DNA of 64,000 bases from Marinospirillum sp035271045 (GTDB taxonomy: Bacteria > Pseudomonadota > Gammaproteobacteria > Pseudomonadales > Halomonadaceae), in contig NZ_DATESC010000018.1 of the NCBI RefSeq assembly GCF_035271045.1, positions 55,839 through 119,838 on the forward strand, written 5' to 3'. A program made the position numbers and the translations under genes. The notes beneath the pieces were generated by a model. It was not told the origin of the DNA. It did not search any database and saw only the letters and a list, made by a program, of their open reading frames with translations. Of this stretch, positions 44,421-53,592 are shown in pieces (positions within the stretch are counted from its first letter, which is position 1; the number at the start of each line of letters is the position of its first letter).

Positions 44421-45260
44421 TTACTTCTCGGTTTTTAAACGGGTTTGGGTTGGTAGGCTCGTTCGGGTTGGCGATACTACCGGCTGAGCCGCTAACCAGC
44501 TAGGGCTTTTTTTCTTTAATTCGGGGCGCAAGGGGCTGCCGATACGCTTCTTAATACGTAATAAATAAATGCCCGCTAAGGGCCAATTTTTTTTATCCAG
44601 TCGTTGATCTGGTTTTTCTAAATGCTGCAAAATGTTTATACGGTTACAAGGTGGGCGATGAAATATACGCTGGCGCTCTTCTTGCTTTAAATCCAAAAAC
44701 TCAAACCAATCCAGCAGCTTATTTTGGCTAATAAAACGTGCCGATTTTAATACCTGCAGGGGTTTGGCCTGTAAACTTTTGGGTAGTATTCGCGCAAGTC
44801 CCCATAAGCTATAAGGATTAAAACCTAAAATTAGTATTTCACCTTTTGGCAATGTTACCCGTGCGGCTTCTTTTAACAGCGCATGGGGGCGTGCTAATAA
44901 TTCTAACGAATGATGCAGCAACACCAGATCCATCGAATCATTAGGCAGCGGCAGGTGAGCAGGATCAGTGATTAAACAGCTAGTATGGTCAGCCGTTGCA
45001 AAACTGGGTCGCCATTCCATTTGGTGTTTAATCGTGCAGCTGGCTAATAATGGCTTTGCTGGACAAGCGCCAACGCTTAGCACATGGTAGCCGCGCTGGG
45101 CTTCTAAAATAGGTGATAGCAGTGCTGCTTCAGCGCGTAGCACGGCTTGACCAAGGTGTGAATCCCAAAACAGTTGCCAAGTTTGCCAAAGCTGGGTGTT
45201 GGCTTGATTGTTTAACGTTTGGGTGTCTAACGTTTGCTTGCTTGAGTTTTGCAGATGCAT
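44421..45260 (-). CDS. SAM-dependent class I methyltransferase, function unassigned
   Basis: 279 residues. Motif I is LSVGACPAKPLL, the acidic/loop motif is DSMDLVLLHHSLELLARPHALLKEAARVTLPKGEILILGFNPYSLWGL, all typical of Methyltransf_11. The last 40 residues are basic and proline-rich. A homologue sits beside rnhA-dnaQ in Pseudomonas-type genomes; its substrate is unknown. The N-terminus includes an in-frame 15-bp tandem repeat (QTLDT QTLNN), so the first 25 residues are poorly constrained and the start (ATG 45260) is less sure. Divergent from gloB across 50 bp. Confidence 0.85.
   Translation of the reverse strand: MHLQNSSKQTLDTQTLNNQANTQLWQTWQLFWDSHLGQAVLRAEAALLSPILEAQRGYHVLSVGACPAKPLLASCTIKHQMEWRPSFATADHTSCLITDPAHLPLPNDSMDLVLLHHSLELLARPHALLKEAARVTLPKGEILILGFNPYSLWGLARILPKSLQAKPLQVLKSARFISQNKLLDWFEFLDLKQEERQRIFHRPPCNRINILQHLEKPDQRLDKKNWPLAGIYLLRIKKRIGSPLRPELKKKSPSWLAAQPVVSPTRTSLPTQTRLKTEK
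45209..45238 (-). repeat. 15-bp tandem repeat in the methyltransferase 5' end
   Basis: TGTTTAACGTTTGGG (45209-45223) is followed by TGTCTAACGTTTGCT (45224-45238), 12 of 15 bases identical. It is in frame and adds five residues near the N-terminus. Confidence 0.6.
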
Positions 45261-45310
45261 GGCAGATGCCGTAAAGTTAATAGTAATTTAATGATAAGAG
45301 ATACCATACC

Positions 45311-46111
45311 ATGCTTGAAGTTCATCCCACGCTCGAAGTTCATCCCATTAATGCGTTTGACGATAACTACATTTGGTTAATTAAAACAGCGAATCAACAA
45401 CATTGCTGGGTGGTTGACCCAGGTGATGCTGCCCCTGTTAAACGTTACTTACAGGCGAATAATTTAACTTTAGACGGTATTTTGCTAACGCATCACCATA
45501 ACGACCACATTGGTGGTGTGGTTGCGTTAGCTAAGTCAGGTGTTGCAGTGGTGGGTTTTTCTCAAGCAACAGAACGCTTGCCGGTTTTAACGCAAGCCGT
45601 GCAGCAAGGTGATACTTTTGAGTTATTAGGGCATAAAGTGCAGGTGCTGGAAGTGCCGGGGCATACTTTAGACCACCTTGTTTACTTTATAACGACTAAT
45701 CAACAACCCTTGTTATTTAGTGGCGACACTTTGTTTGCCGGTGGTTGTGGTCGTATGTTTGAAGGTACGCCACAACAAATGTACGCCTCTTTACAAAGTT
45801 TGGCTGTTTTACCGGCCGATACACAAGTTTTTGCCGCGCATGAATACACGTTAAGTAACTTAAAGTTTGCTTTATTAGTCGAGCCTAATAATGAGGATTT
45901 GCAGCAGCGTATAATTGATTGTAATCGGCTAAGAGCCGCGCAGCAGCCGACTTTACCTTCCACTATCGCCGCTGAATTAGCCACCAATCCTTTCTTGCGA
46001 GTTAGCCAGCCAGCAGTTATAGCTTCGCTACAAGCACGCCACCCAACAGCCAATTTAACCGAACCAACCGAAGCCTTTAGACTGCTTAGAGCTTGGAAAG
46101 ATACTGCGTAA
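45311..46111 (+). CDS. gloB: Hydroxyacylglutathione hydrolase (glyoxalase II)
   Basis: 266 residues, a metallo-beta-lactamase-fold enzyme that hydrolyses S-lactoylglutathione, the second step of methylglyoxal removal. The metal motif is LLTHHHNDHIGG; later ligands are in PGHTLDHLVYF, FSGDTLFAGGCGRMFEG and FAAHEYTLSNLKFA. The N-terminus reads MLEVHPTLEVHPINAFDDNYIW, in which LEVHP occurs twice because of an 18-bp duplication; either copy would give a normal start. It precedes mltD, as in Pseudomonas. Confidence 0.96.
   Translation: MLEVHPTLEVHPINAFDDNYIWLIKTANQQHCWVVDPGDAAPVKRYLQANNLTLDGILLTHHHNDHIGGVVALAKSGVAVVGFSQATERLPVLTQAVQQGDTFELLGHKVQVLEVPGHTLDHLVYFITTNQQPLLFSGDTLFAGGCGRMFEGTPQQMYASLQSLAVLPADTQVFAAHEYTLSNLKFALLVEPNNEDLQQRIIDCNRLRAAQQPTLPSTIAAELATNPFLRVSQPAVIASLQARHPTANLTEPTEAFRLLRAWKDTA
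45314..45349 (+). repeat. 18-bp tandem duplication at the gloB start
   Basis: CTTGAAGTTCATCCCACG (45314-45331) and CTCGAAGTTCATCCCATT (45332-45349) match at 15 of 18 positions. It is in frame and lengthens the N-terminus by six residues. Confidence 0.7.
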
Positions 46112-46191
46112 TTACGCATAGGTTGATCGTGTTTACTTGTATAGACAAGGATGTAATGCGTAAAATGTGCCGAATTCGTTTATTCACTTAG

Positions 46192-47916
46192 ATGCCCAGA
46201 TACCCTATGCGCCTTACAATACATCATTTTTTACGCCCTTTGTCGTCTTTACTTTTACCACTGGCGGCAGGTGGCTTATTGGTTATTCAAGGCTGCCAAA
46301 GCCTTCCACAAACGCTGTCGTCCAACAGCGATACCGTTCAAGCAGAACAGTTGCAAATTTGGAGTCAGCTTAATAACACCCAGCAATTAGCCAGCTATCG
46401 CCATCATAACGATCACTCAGGTTTAGCGGTATTAGTAAAAAAACCTAACAGTGCCGATGTGCGAAATTGGCAAGAACCTACGTTACCTGAATACGATTTG
46501 TGGGATCGGCTGCGCGAAAACTTTGTTATGGATATTTCCAGTAACGACCCACGCGTTATCGCCCAAATCAATTGGTACCTTCGCCATCCACAATACATGG
46601 ATCGCGTTGCCCAGCGTGCTAGTCGTTATATGTTTTATGTGCTGGAAGAAATTGAACGCCGTGGATTACCCGGTGAACTCGCTCTACTTCCTATCGTTGA
46701 AAGTGCCTACGACCCCTTTGCTTATTCGCACGGTCGGGCTTCGGGTATGTGGCAGTTTGTTCCGGGTACAGCCAAGCATTTTGGTTTAGACAATAACTGG
46801 TGGTATGACGGTCGCCGTGACATTGTTGCTTCTACCGATGCTGCTTTAACCTATTTGTATCAGTTAAATCGCCGTTTTGATGACTGGCATTTAGCCTTAG
46901 CTTCTTATAATACCGGCGGTGGCAATGTGAATCGCGCCTTACGCAATAATCGTAATGCCGGTGGTAATGGCACTTTTTGGGAATTAAAACTGCATTCAGA
47001 AACCCGTGCTTATGTTCCCAAAATGATCGCTTTGGCGCGTTTAATTGCGAATCCAGAAGAGTATGGTGTTAACTTAACTTCGATTGTTAATCGTCCTTAC
47101 TTTGCTGCTGTTGACACTAAAGGTCAGCTTGATTTAGCAACAGCCGCTGAATTAGCCGACATTAGTATGAATGAGTTGTACTTGCTTAATCCCGGTTTTA
47201 GTCAATGGGCAACCAGTCCTGATGGCCCGCATCGCTTGTTAGTGCCGGTTGAAAATGCGGATATATTGACTGCCAATCTTAAACATTTACCGATTAAACA
47301 GCGTATGAGCTGGCAGCGTTATCGCGTGAGTTCGGGTGATAGTTTATTAACCATTTCTAAGCGTTTTAATACCACGCCTAGCATGATTCGTGACGCAAAT
47401 CAGCTAAGGGGTGATATTATTCGTGCCGGTCATGAATTATTGATACCGATTCCTAGCCAAAACGCTAACCAATATGCATTAAGTGAAGATCAGCGCCAAC
47501 AACGCCGCCAAAACGTAGCGCGTAAAGGCGAAAAAGTTGAGCACACGGTGCGTTCTGGCGATAGTTTTTGGATTTTAGCGCGTCGCCACGGTGTATCCGT
47601 GCGCGAATTAGCCAGCTGGAATAGCATGGCACCTGGCGATCCGTTAATGGCTGGGCAGCATTTAGTGATTTGGTCGCGTAGCAGCAATGCTAAAACCCTG
47701 GCTAATGCTAATAACACTACTAATGCCAGTGCCAATAACCGTAGCGTGATACGTAAGGTTAACTACACGGTTCGTAATGGTGATAACCTTGCCACCATCG
47801 CCACCCGTTTTAAAGTCAGTGTAGGCGATATTAGCCGCTGGAATAGTATTAACCCCAGCCGTTATTTACAGCCGGGGCAAAGCTTAACTTTACACGTTGA
47901 TGTTACCCGTAATTAA
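46192..47916 (+). CDS. mltD: Membrane-bound lytic murein transglycosylase D
   Basis: 574 residues, an outer-membrane lipoprotein that cleaves peptidoglycan glycan strands with formation of anhydro-MurNAc. A signal peptide ends at a candidate lipobox VIQGC (Cys about 35). The SLT domain (about 125-280) has catalytic Glu in LLPIVESAYDPFAYSHGRASGMWQFVPGTA. Three C-terminal LysM repeats (RYRVSSGDSLLTISKRF, EHTVRSGDSFWILARRH, NYTVRNGDNLATIATRF) bind peptidoglycan. ATG 46207, five codons later, is an equally plausible start; neither has a clear ribosome site. Confidence 0.94.
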   Translation: MPRYPMRLTIHHFLRPLSSLLLPLAAGGLLVIQGCQSLPQTLSSNSDTVQAEQLQIWSQLNNTQQLASYRHHNDHSGLAVLVKKPNSADVRNWQEPTLPEYDLWDRLRENFVMDISSNDPRVIAQINWYLRHPQYMDRVAQRASRYMFYVLEEIERRGLPGELALLPIVESAYDPFAYSHGRASGMWQFVPGTAKHFGLDNNWWYDGRRDIVASTDAALTYLYQLNRRFDDWHLALASYNTGGGNVNRALRNNRNAGGNGTFWELKLHSETRAYVPKMIALARLIANPEEYGVNLTSIVNRPYFAAVDTKGQLDLATAAELADISMNELYLLNPGFSQWATSPDGPHRLLVPVENADILTANLKHLPIKQRMSWQRYRVSSGDSLLTISKRFNTTPSMIRDANQLRGDIIRAGHELLIPIPSQNANQYALSEDQRQQRRQNVARKGEKVEHTVRSGDSFWILARRHGVSVRELASWNSMAPGDPLMAGQHLVIWSRSSNAKTLANANNTTNASANNRSVIRKVNYTVRNGDNLATIATRFKVSVGDISRWNSINPSRYLQPGQSLTLHVDVTRN

Positions 47917-47934
47917 CTTTTAAGGAATAACCTT

Positions 47935-49773
47935 ATGTCGGTGAACTTGTCAGGGAAAGTCACCTTGCCCAAGTCTTTTAGCAAGCTGATCTGCCTAGCG
48001 TTACTCTCCGGCCTATTGCCTGCCAGTCCTTTATTAGCGGCTTCACCCCCAAGCAGCCAGCCTGCTTGGGGCCATGCTCTAACCCTGCATGGTGAGGCCA
48101 AATACCCAGCTAATTTTACCCACCTAGATTACGTTAACCCCCAAGCGCCTAAAGGTGGCAGTTTAAGCCAAGCGGCGCAAGGCACTTTTGATAGTTTTAA
48201 TCCTTTTATAGTGCAAGGCACAGCAGCGGCAGGTTTGGGCAATATTTATGATTCCCTGACCTACCACACCGCTGATGAGCCTTTTACTGAATACGGTTTA
48301 TTAGCCAGCTGTATGCAGCTAGATCCAGCAGGCCAATGGATAGAATTTGAACTTCGCCCTGAAGCACGTTTCCACGATGGCAAACCAGTCACTGCTGAAG
48401 ACGTGGCTTTCACCTTTAAGTTATTGCGTGAAGAAGGCCGGCCTTTTTACCGCGCCTACTATGCGGATATTACGGCAATAAAAGTACTTAGCCCGCAACG
48501 CATTCGCTTTGAACTCGCCAGTCATGAAAACCGCGAACTACCGCTAATTATTGGGCAAATTCCTATTCTGCCTAAACACTATTGGCAAGACCGTGATTTT
48601 AAACAGCCTTCTTTAGACAAGCCCCTCGGCAGCGGCCCGTATAAAATTGCTGAAGTCGATTCTGGTCGCCGCATTGTTTACCAAAAAGTAGCCAACTACT
48701 GGGGTGAAAACTTACCCGTTAATTTAGGTCGTAATAATATAGAACAACTCGTTTACGACTATTACCGTGATGCCACCGTTGCCCTGGAAGCCTTTAAAGC
48801 CGGACATTTAGACTTTCGACTTGAAAACATTGCCCGTAATTGGGCTACGGGTTACAGCGGTTCCGCTTTAAGCAGCGGTGATTTGGTGCTTGAAAGTATT
48901 CCTCATAAAAACTCAGCCGGTATGCAAGGCTTCTTCTTTAATACCCGCCGTGACGTTTTTAAAGACCCCAAAGTTCGTCTGGCACTGACCCAAATGTTTG
49001 ATTTTGAATGGTCTAACCAGCAACTATTTCATGGTGCTTATACCCGTACCCAAAGCTATTTTAGTAATTCAGAACTGGCCAGCAGCGGTTTACCTGAAAG
49101 TAACGAGTTAGCACTTTTAAAGCCTTTTACCAAGCAATTAGCTGATGAAGTCTTTAATCAAGAATACAGCCTGCCAGTAACTGACGGCAGCGGTAATATC
49201 CGTAACCAAACGCGTAAAGCTTTAGGTTTATTACGTGAAGCAGGCTGGAAGATTGATGGTCGTCGCCTAGTGAATGCAGCGGGTGAGCAGTTACGTTTTG
49301 AAATACTTCTGCACGATACTTCGTTTGAGCGAGTGGTTTTACCTTGGCGGCAAAACCTAGAAAGAATCGGCATTCGTATGGATGTGCGTGTGGTCGATGT
49401 CACCCAATACTTAAACCGCCTCCGCAGTTTTGATTACGATATGGTGGTTTCTTCTATCGGCCAAAGCTTGTCACCGGGTAACGAGCAGCGTGAGTTTTTT
49501 CATTCAGAGTTTGCCCATTCTGCGGATGGTAGAAATACCTCAGGGGTAGAAGACCCAGTCGTGGATGCTCTTATTGAACAGCTAATAAATGCTAAAGACA
49601 GAGACAGCTTAATAACCGCTACCCGTGCTTTAGACCGAGTGTTGTTATGGGGACATTATGTGATTCCCCACTTTCATTTAAGTGAATATCGGGTTGCTCG
49701 CCATAAACACATTAAAATTCCAGAAGTACGCCCGTATTACGGCTTACCCTTAGATACTTGGTGGGTTGAATAA
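47935..49773 (+). CDS. yejA: Periplasmic solute-binding protein of YejABEF peptide importer
   Basis: 612 residues, family-5 extracellular binding protein. A signal peptide ends near LLAASPPSS (residue about 36). After it come GEAKYPANFTHLDYVNPQAPKGG and the family markers FDSFNPFIVQG, FEWSNQQLFHGAYTRTQSYF and the C-terminal YRVARHKHIKIPEVRPYYG, typical of YejA rather than OppA. Such systems import oligopeptides and microcin C-like compounds. AAGGA lies upstream. First gene of an operon with yejB, yejE and yejF. Confidence 0.92.
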   Translation: MSVNLSGKVTLPKSFSKLICLALLSGLLPASPLLAASPPSSQPAWGHALTLHGEAKYPANFTHLDYVNPQAPKGGSLSQAAQGTFDSFNPFIVQGTAAAGLGNIYDSLTYHTADEPFTEYGLLASCMQLDPAGQWIEFELRPEARFHDGKPVTAEDVAFTFKLLREEGRPFYRAYYADITAIKVLSPQRIRFELASHENRELPLIIGQIPILPKHYWQDRDFKQPSLDKPLGSGPYKIAEVDSGRRIVYQKVANYWGENLPVNLGRNNIEQLVYDYYRDATVALEAFKAGHLDFRLENIARNWATGYSGSALSSGDLVLESIPHKNSAGMQGFFFNTRRDVFKDPKVRLALTQMFDFEWSNQQLFHGAYTRTQSYFSNSELASSGLPESNELALLKPFTKQLADEVFNQEYSLPVTDGSGNIRNQTRKALGLLREAGWKIDGRRLVNAAGEQLRFEILLHDTSFERVVLPWRQNLERIGIRMDVRVVDVTQYLNRLRSFDYDMVVSSIGQSLSPGNEQREFFHSEFAHSADGRNTSGVEDPVVDALIEQLINAKDRDSLITATRALDRVLLWGHYVIPHFHLSEYRVARHKHIKIPEVRPYYGLPLDTWWVE

Positions 49774-49776
49774 TTC

Positions 49777-50868
49777 ATGGCGCCTTACCTGCTAAGACGT
49801 TTGTTATTAATTCCGCCCACTTTGCTGGGCATTTTGCTACTAAATTTTTTGATTATCCAAGCCGCCCCCGGTGGCCCCATAGAGCAGGTAATGGCGCAAA
49901 TGGGCGGTATGGATGGCCTAAGCAGCACCCGTATCGATTCTGCGGGTGGTGAAGCGGTTGCTAGCCATTCTGATGATGGCGGGTCTTCCTACCGTGGTTC
50001 TCGCGGTGTGGATGCCCGTTTTATTGCTGAACTAGAGCAACAGTTTGGTTTTGATAAACCCGCCCATGAACGTTTTATACAAATGGTGGGGCAGTATTTA
50101 CGCTTTGATTTAGGCGAAAGTTTTTTTCGGGGTCGCAGTGTGACTGATTTAATTATCGAAAAAATGCCGGTATCCATTTCTTTGGGGCTTTGGTCTACCC
50201 TGCTGATTTACTTAATTTCTATTCCTTTAGGGATTCGCAAAGCCCTTAAACACGGCAGCCGTTTTGATGTTTGGACTTCTTCCATTGTTATTGTTGGTTA
50301 TGCCATTCCGGGCTTCTTATTTGCCATTCTTTTAATTGTACTTTTTGCTGGCGGCAGTTATTTAGACTGGTTCCCATTACGGGGTTTAACGTCTGATAAC
50401 TTTAGTGAATTAACCAGCCTAGGCAAAATCGCTGATTACTTTTGGCATTTAGCCTTGCCGGTTTTAGCCATGACCATTTCCGGCTTTGCGACTTTAACCC
50501 TGCTAACCAAAAACTCTTTTTTAGATGAAATTCATAAACAATATGTGCTAACGGCGCGCGCTAAAGGTGCTAGTGAACAGCAGGTGCTTTATGGGCATGT
50601 ATTTCGTAATGCTATGCTGATTATTATTGCGGGAATGCCGGCTGCTTTGGTGAGTATTTTCTTTACCGGCTCGTTATTAATCGAAGTGATTTTTTCGTTA
50701 GATGGTTTAGGTTTATTGGGTTTTGAAGCGGTAGTACAAAGGGATTATCCCGTGGTATTTGGCACGCTTTATTTATTCACCTTGATAGGCTTATTGTTAA
50801 AAATTATCAGCGATATTACCTATATGTTGATTGACCCACGCATTGATTTTTCTTCGAGGGAAAATTAA
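49777..50868 (+). CDS. yejB: Peptide ABC transporter permease YejB
   Basis: 363 residues with about six membrane helices and the binding-protein-dependent permease signature (ARAKGASEQQVLYGHVFRNAML). The soluble insert after the first helix (about 45-100, rich in Gly, Ser and Asp) is characteristic of YejB. 3 bp from yejA; the ATG of yejE overlaps its stop. Confidence 0.93.
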   Translation: MAPYLLRRLLLIPPTLLGILLLNFLIIQAAPGGPIEQVMAQMGGMDGLSSTRIDSAGGEAVASHSDDGGSSYRGSRGVDARFIAELEQQFGFDKPAHERFIQMVGQYLRFDLGESFFRGRSVTDLIIEKMPVSISLGLWSTLLIYLISIPLGIRKALKHGSRFDVWTSSIVIVGYAIPGFLFAILLIVLFAGGSYLDWFPLRGLTSDNFSELTSLGKIADYFWHLALPVLAMTISGFATLTLLTKNSFLDEIHKQYVLTARAKGASEQQVLYGHVFRNAMLIIIAGMPAALVSIFFTGSLLIEVIFSLDGLGLLGFEAVVQRDYPVVFGTLYLFTLIGLLLKIISDITYMLIDPRIDFSSREN

Positions 50869-51926
50869 TGTCGCTACCTAACTCAACTTCAGTTTTAAAC
50901 CTATCCCCACTTAATCAACGCCGCTGGCAATTATTTAAAGCCAACCGCCGAGCTTGGTGGGCGCTTTGGGCTTTTTTGTTAATGTTTGGCATTAGCCTAG
51001 TCGCCGAGCTAGTGGCTAACGATAAACCCTTGTTGGTGAGTTATGCTGGCGAGCTGTATTTCCCTTTAGTCACTGATTACCCAGAAACCACCTTTGGCGG
51101 TGATTTACCCTTAGCGGCAGATTTTCGTGATAGTTATTTGTTAGATTTAATTCAACACGATGGCTGGGTGTTATGGCCGCTGATTCCCTTTAGCCATGAA
51201 ACCATTAATTATAATTTAACCCAACCTGCACCCGCGCCGCCTTCAAGTGAAAATTGGTTAGGTACTGATGACCAAGGCCGTGATGTACTAGCAAGGGTTA
51301 TTTACAGCCTTAGATTATCCATTGTTTTTGCACTGTTGCTGACTTTTGGCAGCAGCGTGTTTGGGGTATTTATTGGTGCGATTCAAGGTTATTACGGCGG
51401 CAAGTTAGATTTATGGGGACAACGCTTTATCGAGATTTGGTCAGGGCTGCCTACCTTGTTTGTGCTAATTATTCTAGCCAGCATGATTGCACCGGGTTTT
51501 TGGTGGCTGTTATTAATTATGCTGCTATTTAGTTGGACAGCTTTGGTCGATTTAGTACGCGCTGAATGCCTAAGGGCGCGTAATTTAGAATACGTACGCG
51601 CAGCACGGGCGTTAGGTTTACCCAATCACTTAATTTTATTCAGGCACGTTTTGCCCAATGCTTTGGTAGCTACGCTAACTTTTTTACCCTTTTTATTTAC
51701 TGGTGCAGTCACCACCCTAACCGCATTAGATTTTTTAGGCTTTGGAATGCCACCGGGAACACCCTCTTTAGGTGAACTGGTTGCCCAAGGTAAGGCTAAT
51801 CTACAATCGCCTTGGTTGGGATTAACCGCTTTTGCGACCTTGGCTTTGCTGCTAACCCTGTTGGTATTTATTGGTGAAGGTGTACGGGATGCCTTTGACC
51901 CACGCAAGGCCATGCAAAATGACTAA
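50868..51926 (+). CDS. yejE: Peptide ABC transporter permease YejE
   Basis: 352 residues. The permease signature is RAARALGLPNHLILFRHVLPNALVA. The N-terminal helix follows a basic stretch (QRRWQLFKANRRAWWALWAF), and the periplasmic loop has LYFPLVTDYPETTFGGDLP, as in YejE. It overlaps yejB by one base and yejF by eight. Confidence 0.93.
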   Translation: MSLPNSTSVLNLSPLNQRRWQLFKANRRAWWALWAFLLMFGISLVAELVANDKPLLVSYAGELYFPLVTDYPETTFGGDLPLAADFRDSYLLDLIQHDGWVLWPLIPFSHETINYNLTQPAPAPPSSENWLGTDDQGRDVLARVIYSLRLSIVFALLLTFGSSVFGVFIGAIQGYYGGKLDLWGQRFIEIWSGLPTLFVLIILASMIAPGFWWLLLIMLLFSWTALVDLVRAECLRARNLEYVRAARALGLPNHLILFRHVLPNALVATLTFLPFLFTGAVTTLTALDFLGFGMPPGTPSLGELVAQGKANLQSPWLGLTAFATLALLLTLLVFIGEGVRDAFDPRKAMQND

Positions 51927-53526
51927 TCAAGCCTTACCTAACAAGCCTTTACTGACTATTCAAAACCTAAGGGTTAGCTTTGGTGATAATGCACCCGCTT
52001 TAAAAGACGTTTCTTTACAGCTTAATGCCGGTGAAACCCTAGCACTGGTCGGCGAAAGTGGTTCAGGGAAATCAGTCACTGCTTTAGCCACGCTGGGCTT
52101 ACTGCCTGCTAATGCCAAGGTAACTGGCAGTGTACTGTTAAAAGACCAACAGTTAGTGGGCATGAATGAAAACCAATTTCGTTACTTACGTGGCAAGCGT
52201 ATAGCGATGATTTTCCAAGAACCCATGACCTCGTTAAACCCGCTGCATCGAGTTGCTAAGCAAATTAATGAAACCCTGCGCTTGCACCAAGGTTTAACCG
52301 GACAAGCTGCTCAGCAGCGCTGTTTAGAGCTATTAGCAGCAGTGCAACTACCCAACCCTACTGCAATAGCCCAAGCTTGGCCGCATCAGTTATCTGGCGG
52401 TCAGCGCCAGCGGGTGATGATAGCGATAGCGCTGGCTAATAATCCGGATATTTTATTAGCCGATGAGCCAACCACAGCGCTCGACGTTACCGTACAGCAA
52501 GAAGTTTTATACTTGTTAAAAGACTTACAAAAACAATTTGGTATGGCGATTTTACTGATTACCCATGACCTAAACCTAGTGCGTAAACACAGTGACCGAG
52601 TGGCAGTGATGCACCAAGGCTTAATGGTAGAAACCCAAGCCACTGCCGAATTATTTGCCAATCCTCAAGCTGATTATACTAAGCAGCTACTAGGCAGCGA
52701 GCCCAGCGGCCAAGCGCCAGCTATCGACCCTAACAGCCCGATTTTATTAGAAGTAAACAACCTTAGAGTAGAATTTGCTCGCCCAGCCACCAGTATTTTG
52801 CCTTGGAAAAAACCCGCACCTTTTGTAGCGGTAGAAAACCAATCACTGATTCTAAAAGAAGGCGAAACCCTGGGTATCGTTGGTGAAAGTGGTTCAGGTA
52901 AAACTACCCTAGCTTTGGCTTTATTAAGGTTATTACCTAATGCTGGCGGCGTTATTAAGATGGAGGGTACAGAATTACAAAGCTTGCCACAAAAGCAGTT
53001 ATTACCTTGGCGGCGTAAAATGCAGCTGGTATTTCAAGACCCCTACGGCAGCCTTAGCCCCCGCATGAGTGTGGCAGAAATTATTGCTGAAGGGCTTAAA
53101 CTTCATCAGCCCCAACTTAGTAAACAAGCAGTAGAAGAAAGCGTGTGCGAAGTATTAACCGAAGTGGGTTTAGAAACCTCAACTCGCCACCGCTACCCGC
53201 ATGAGTTTTCGGGTGGGCAACGCCAGCGCATTGCCATCGCTAGAGCATTAATTCTTAAACCCCGTTTATTAGTGCTGGATGAACCGACTTCAGCGCTTGA
53301 CCGTAGCGTGCAAGCGCAAGTAATTGAGCTATTAAGGGAACTGCAATTAAAGCACCAGTTAACCTACCTGTTTATAAGCCACGATTTACAAGTGATTAAA
53401 GCTTTAAGCCACCGTATTTTGGTACTTAAAGATGGTAAGCAAATTGAAAGTGCTATGACTGAACAGCTTTTTAGCCAGCCAAGTAGTCATTATACGAAAG
53501 CGCTTTTAAAGGCTGCTGGTTATTAA
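51919..53526 (+). CDS. yejF: Peptide ABC transporter ATP-binding protein YejF (two ABC domains)
   Basis: 535 residues from ATG 51919 (MTNQALPNKPLL), inside the yejE stop region; a longer in-frame start is inside yejE and rejected. Two complete ABC cassettes are fused: Walker A GESGSGKSV and GESGSGKTT, signatures LSGGQRQR and FSGGQRQR, Walker B ILLADEPTTALD and LLVLDEPTSALD. Each is followed by the oligopeptide-type C-terminal region. It drives import through YejB and YejE. No terminator is visible after it, only an AT-rich repeat tract. Confidence 0.95.
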   Translation: MTNQALPNKPLLTIQNLRVSFGDNAPALKDVSLQLNAGETLALVGESGSGKSVTALATLGLLPANAKVTGSVLLKDQQLVGMNENQFRYLRGKRIAMIFQEPMTSLNPLHRVAKQINETLRLHQGLTGQAAQQRCLELLAAVQLPNPTAIAQAWPHQLSGGQRQRVMIAIALANNPDILLADEPTTALDVTVQQEVLYLLKDLQKQFGMAILLITHDLNLVRKHSDRVAVMHQGLMVETQATAELFANPQADYTKQLLGSEPSGQAPAIDPNSPILLEVNNLRVEFARPATSILPWKKPAPFVAVENQSLILKEGETLGIVGESGSGKTTLALALLRLLPNAGGVIKMEGTELQSLPQKQLLPWRRKMQLVFQDPYGSLSPRMSVAEIIAEGLKLHQPQLSKQAVEESVCEVLTEVGLETSTRHRYPHEFSGGQRQRIAIARALILKPRLLVLDEPTSALDRSVQAQVIELLRELQLKHQLTYLFISHDLQVIKALSHRILVLKDGKQIESAMTEQLFSQPSSHYTKALLKAAGY

Positions 53527-53529
53527 CTG

Positions 53530-53585
53530 TTTTTAAAGAGCTATTTTTAAAGAGCTATTTTTGAAGAACAACTATTAAAGAGTAA
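53530..53585 (+). repeat. Short AT-rich tandem repeat after yejF
   Basis: Two exact copies of TTTTTAAAGAGCTA (14 bp) are followed by a degenerate third copy (TTTTTGAAGAACAACTA) and a TTAAAGAG remnant. It fills nearly the whole gap between yejF and the next gene. No stem strong enough for a terminator was seen. Confidence 0.7.
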
Positions 53586-53592
53586 AACGATT

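Noticed and set aside
53530..53585. CRISPR array
   Set aside because: Units are only 14 bp, adjacent without spacers, and no cas genes are present.
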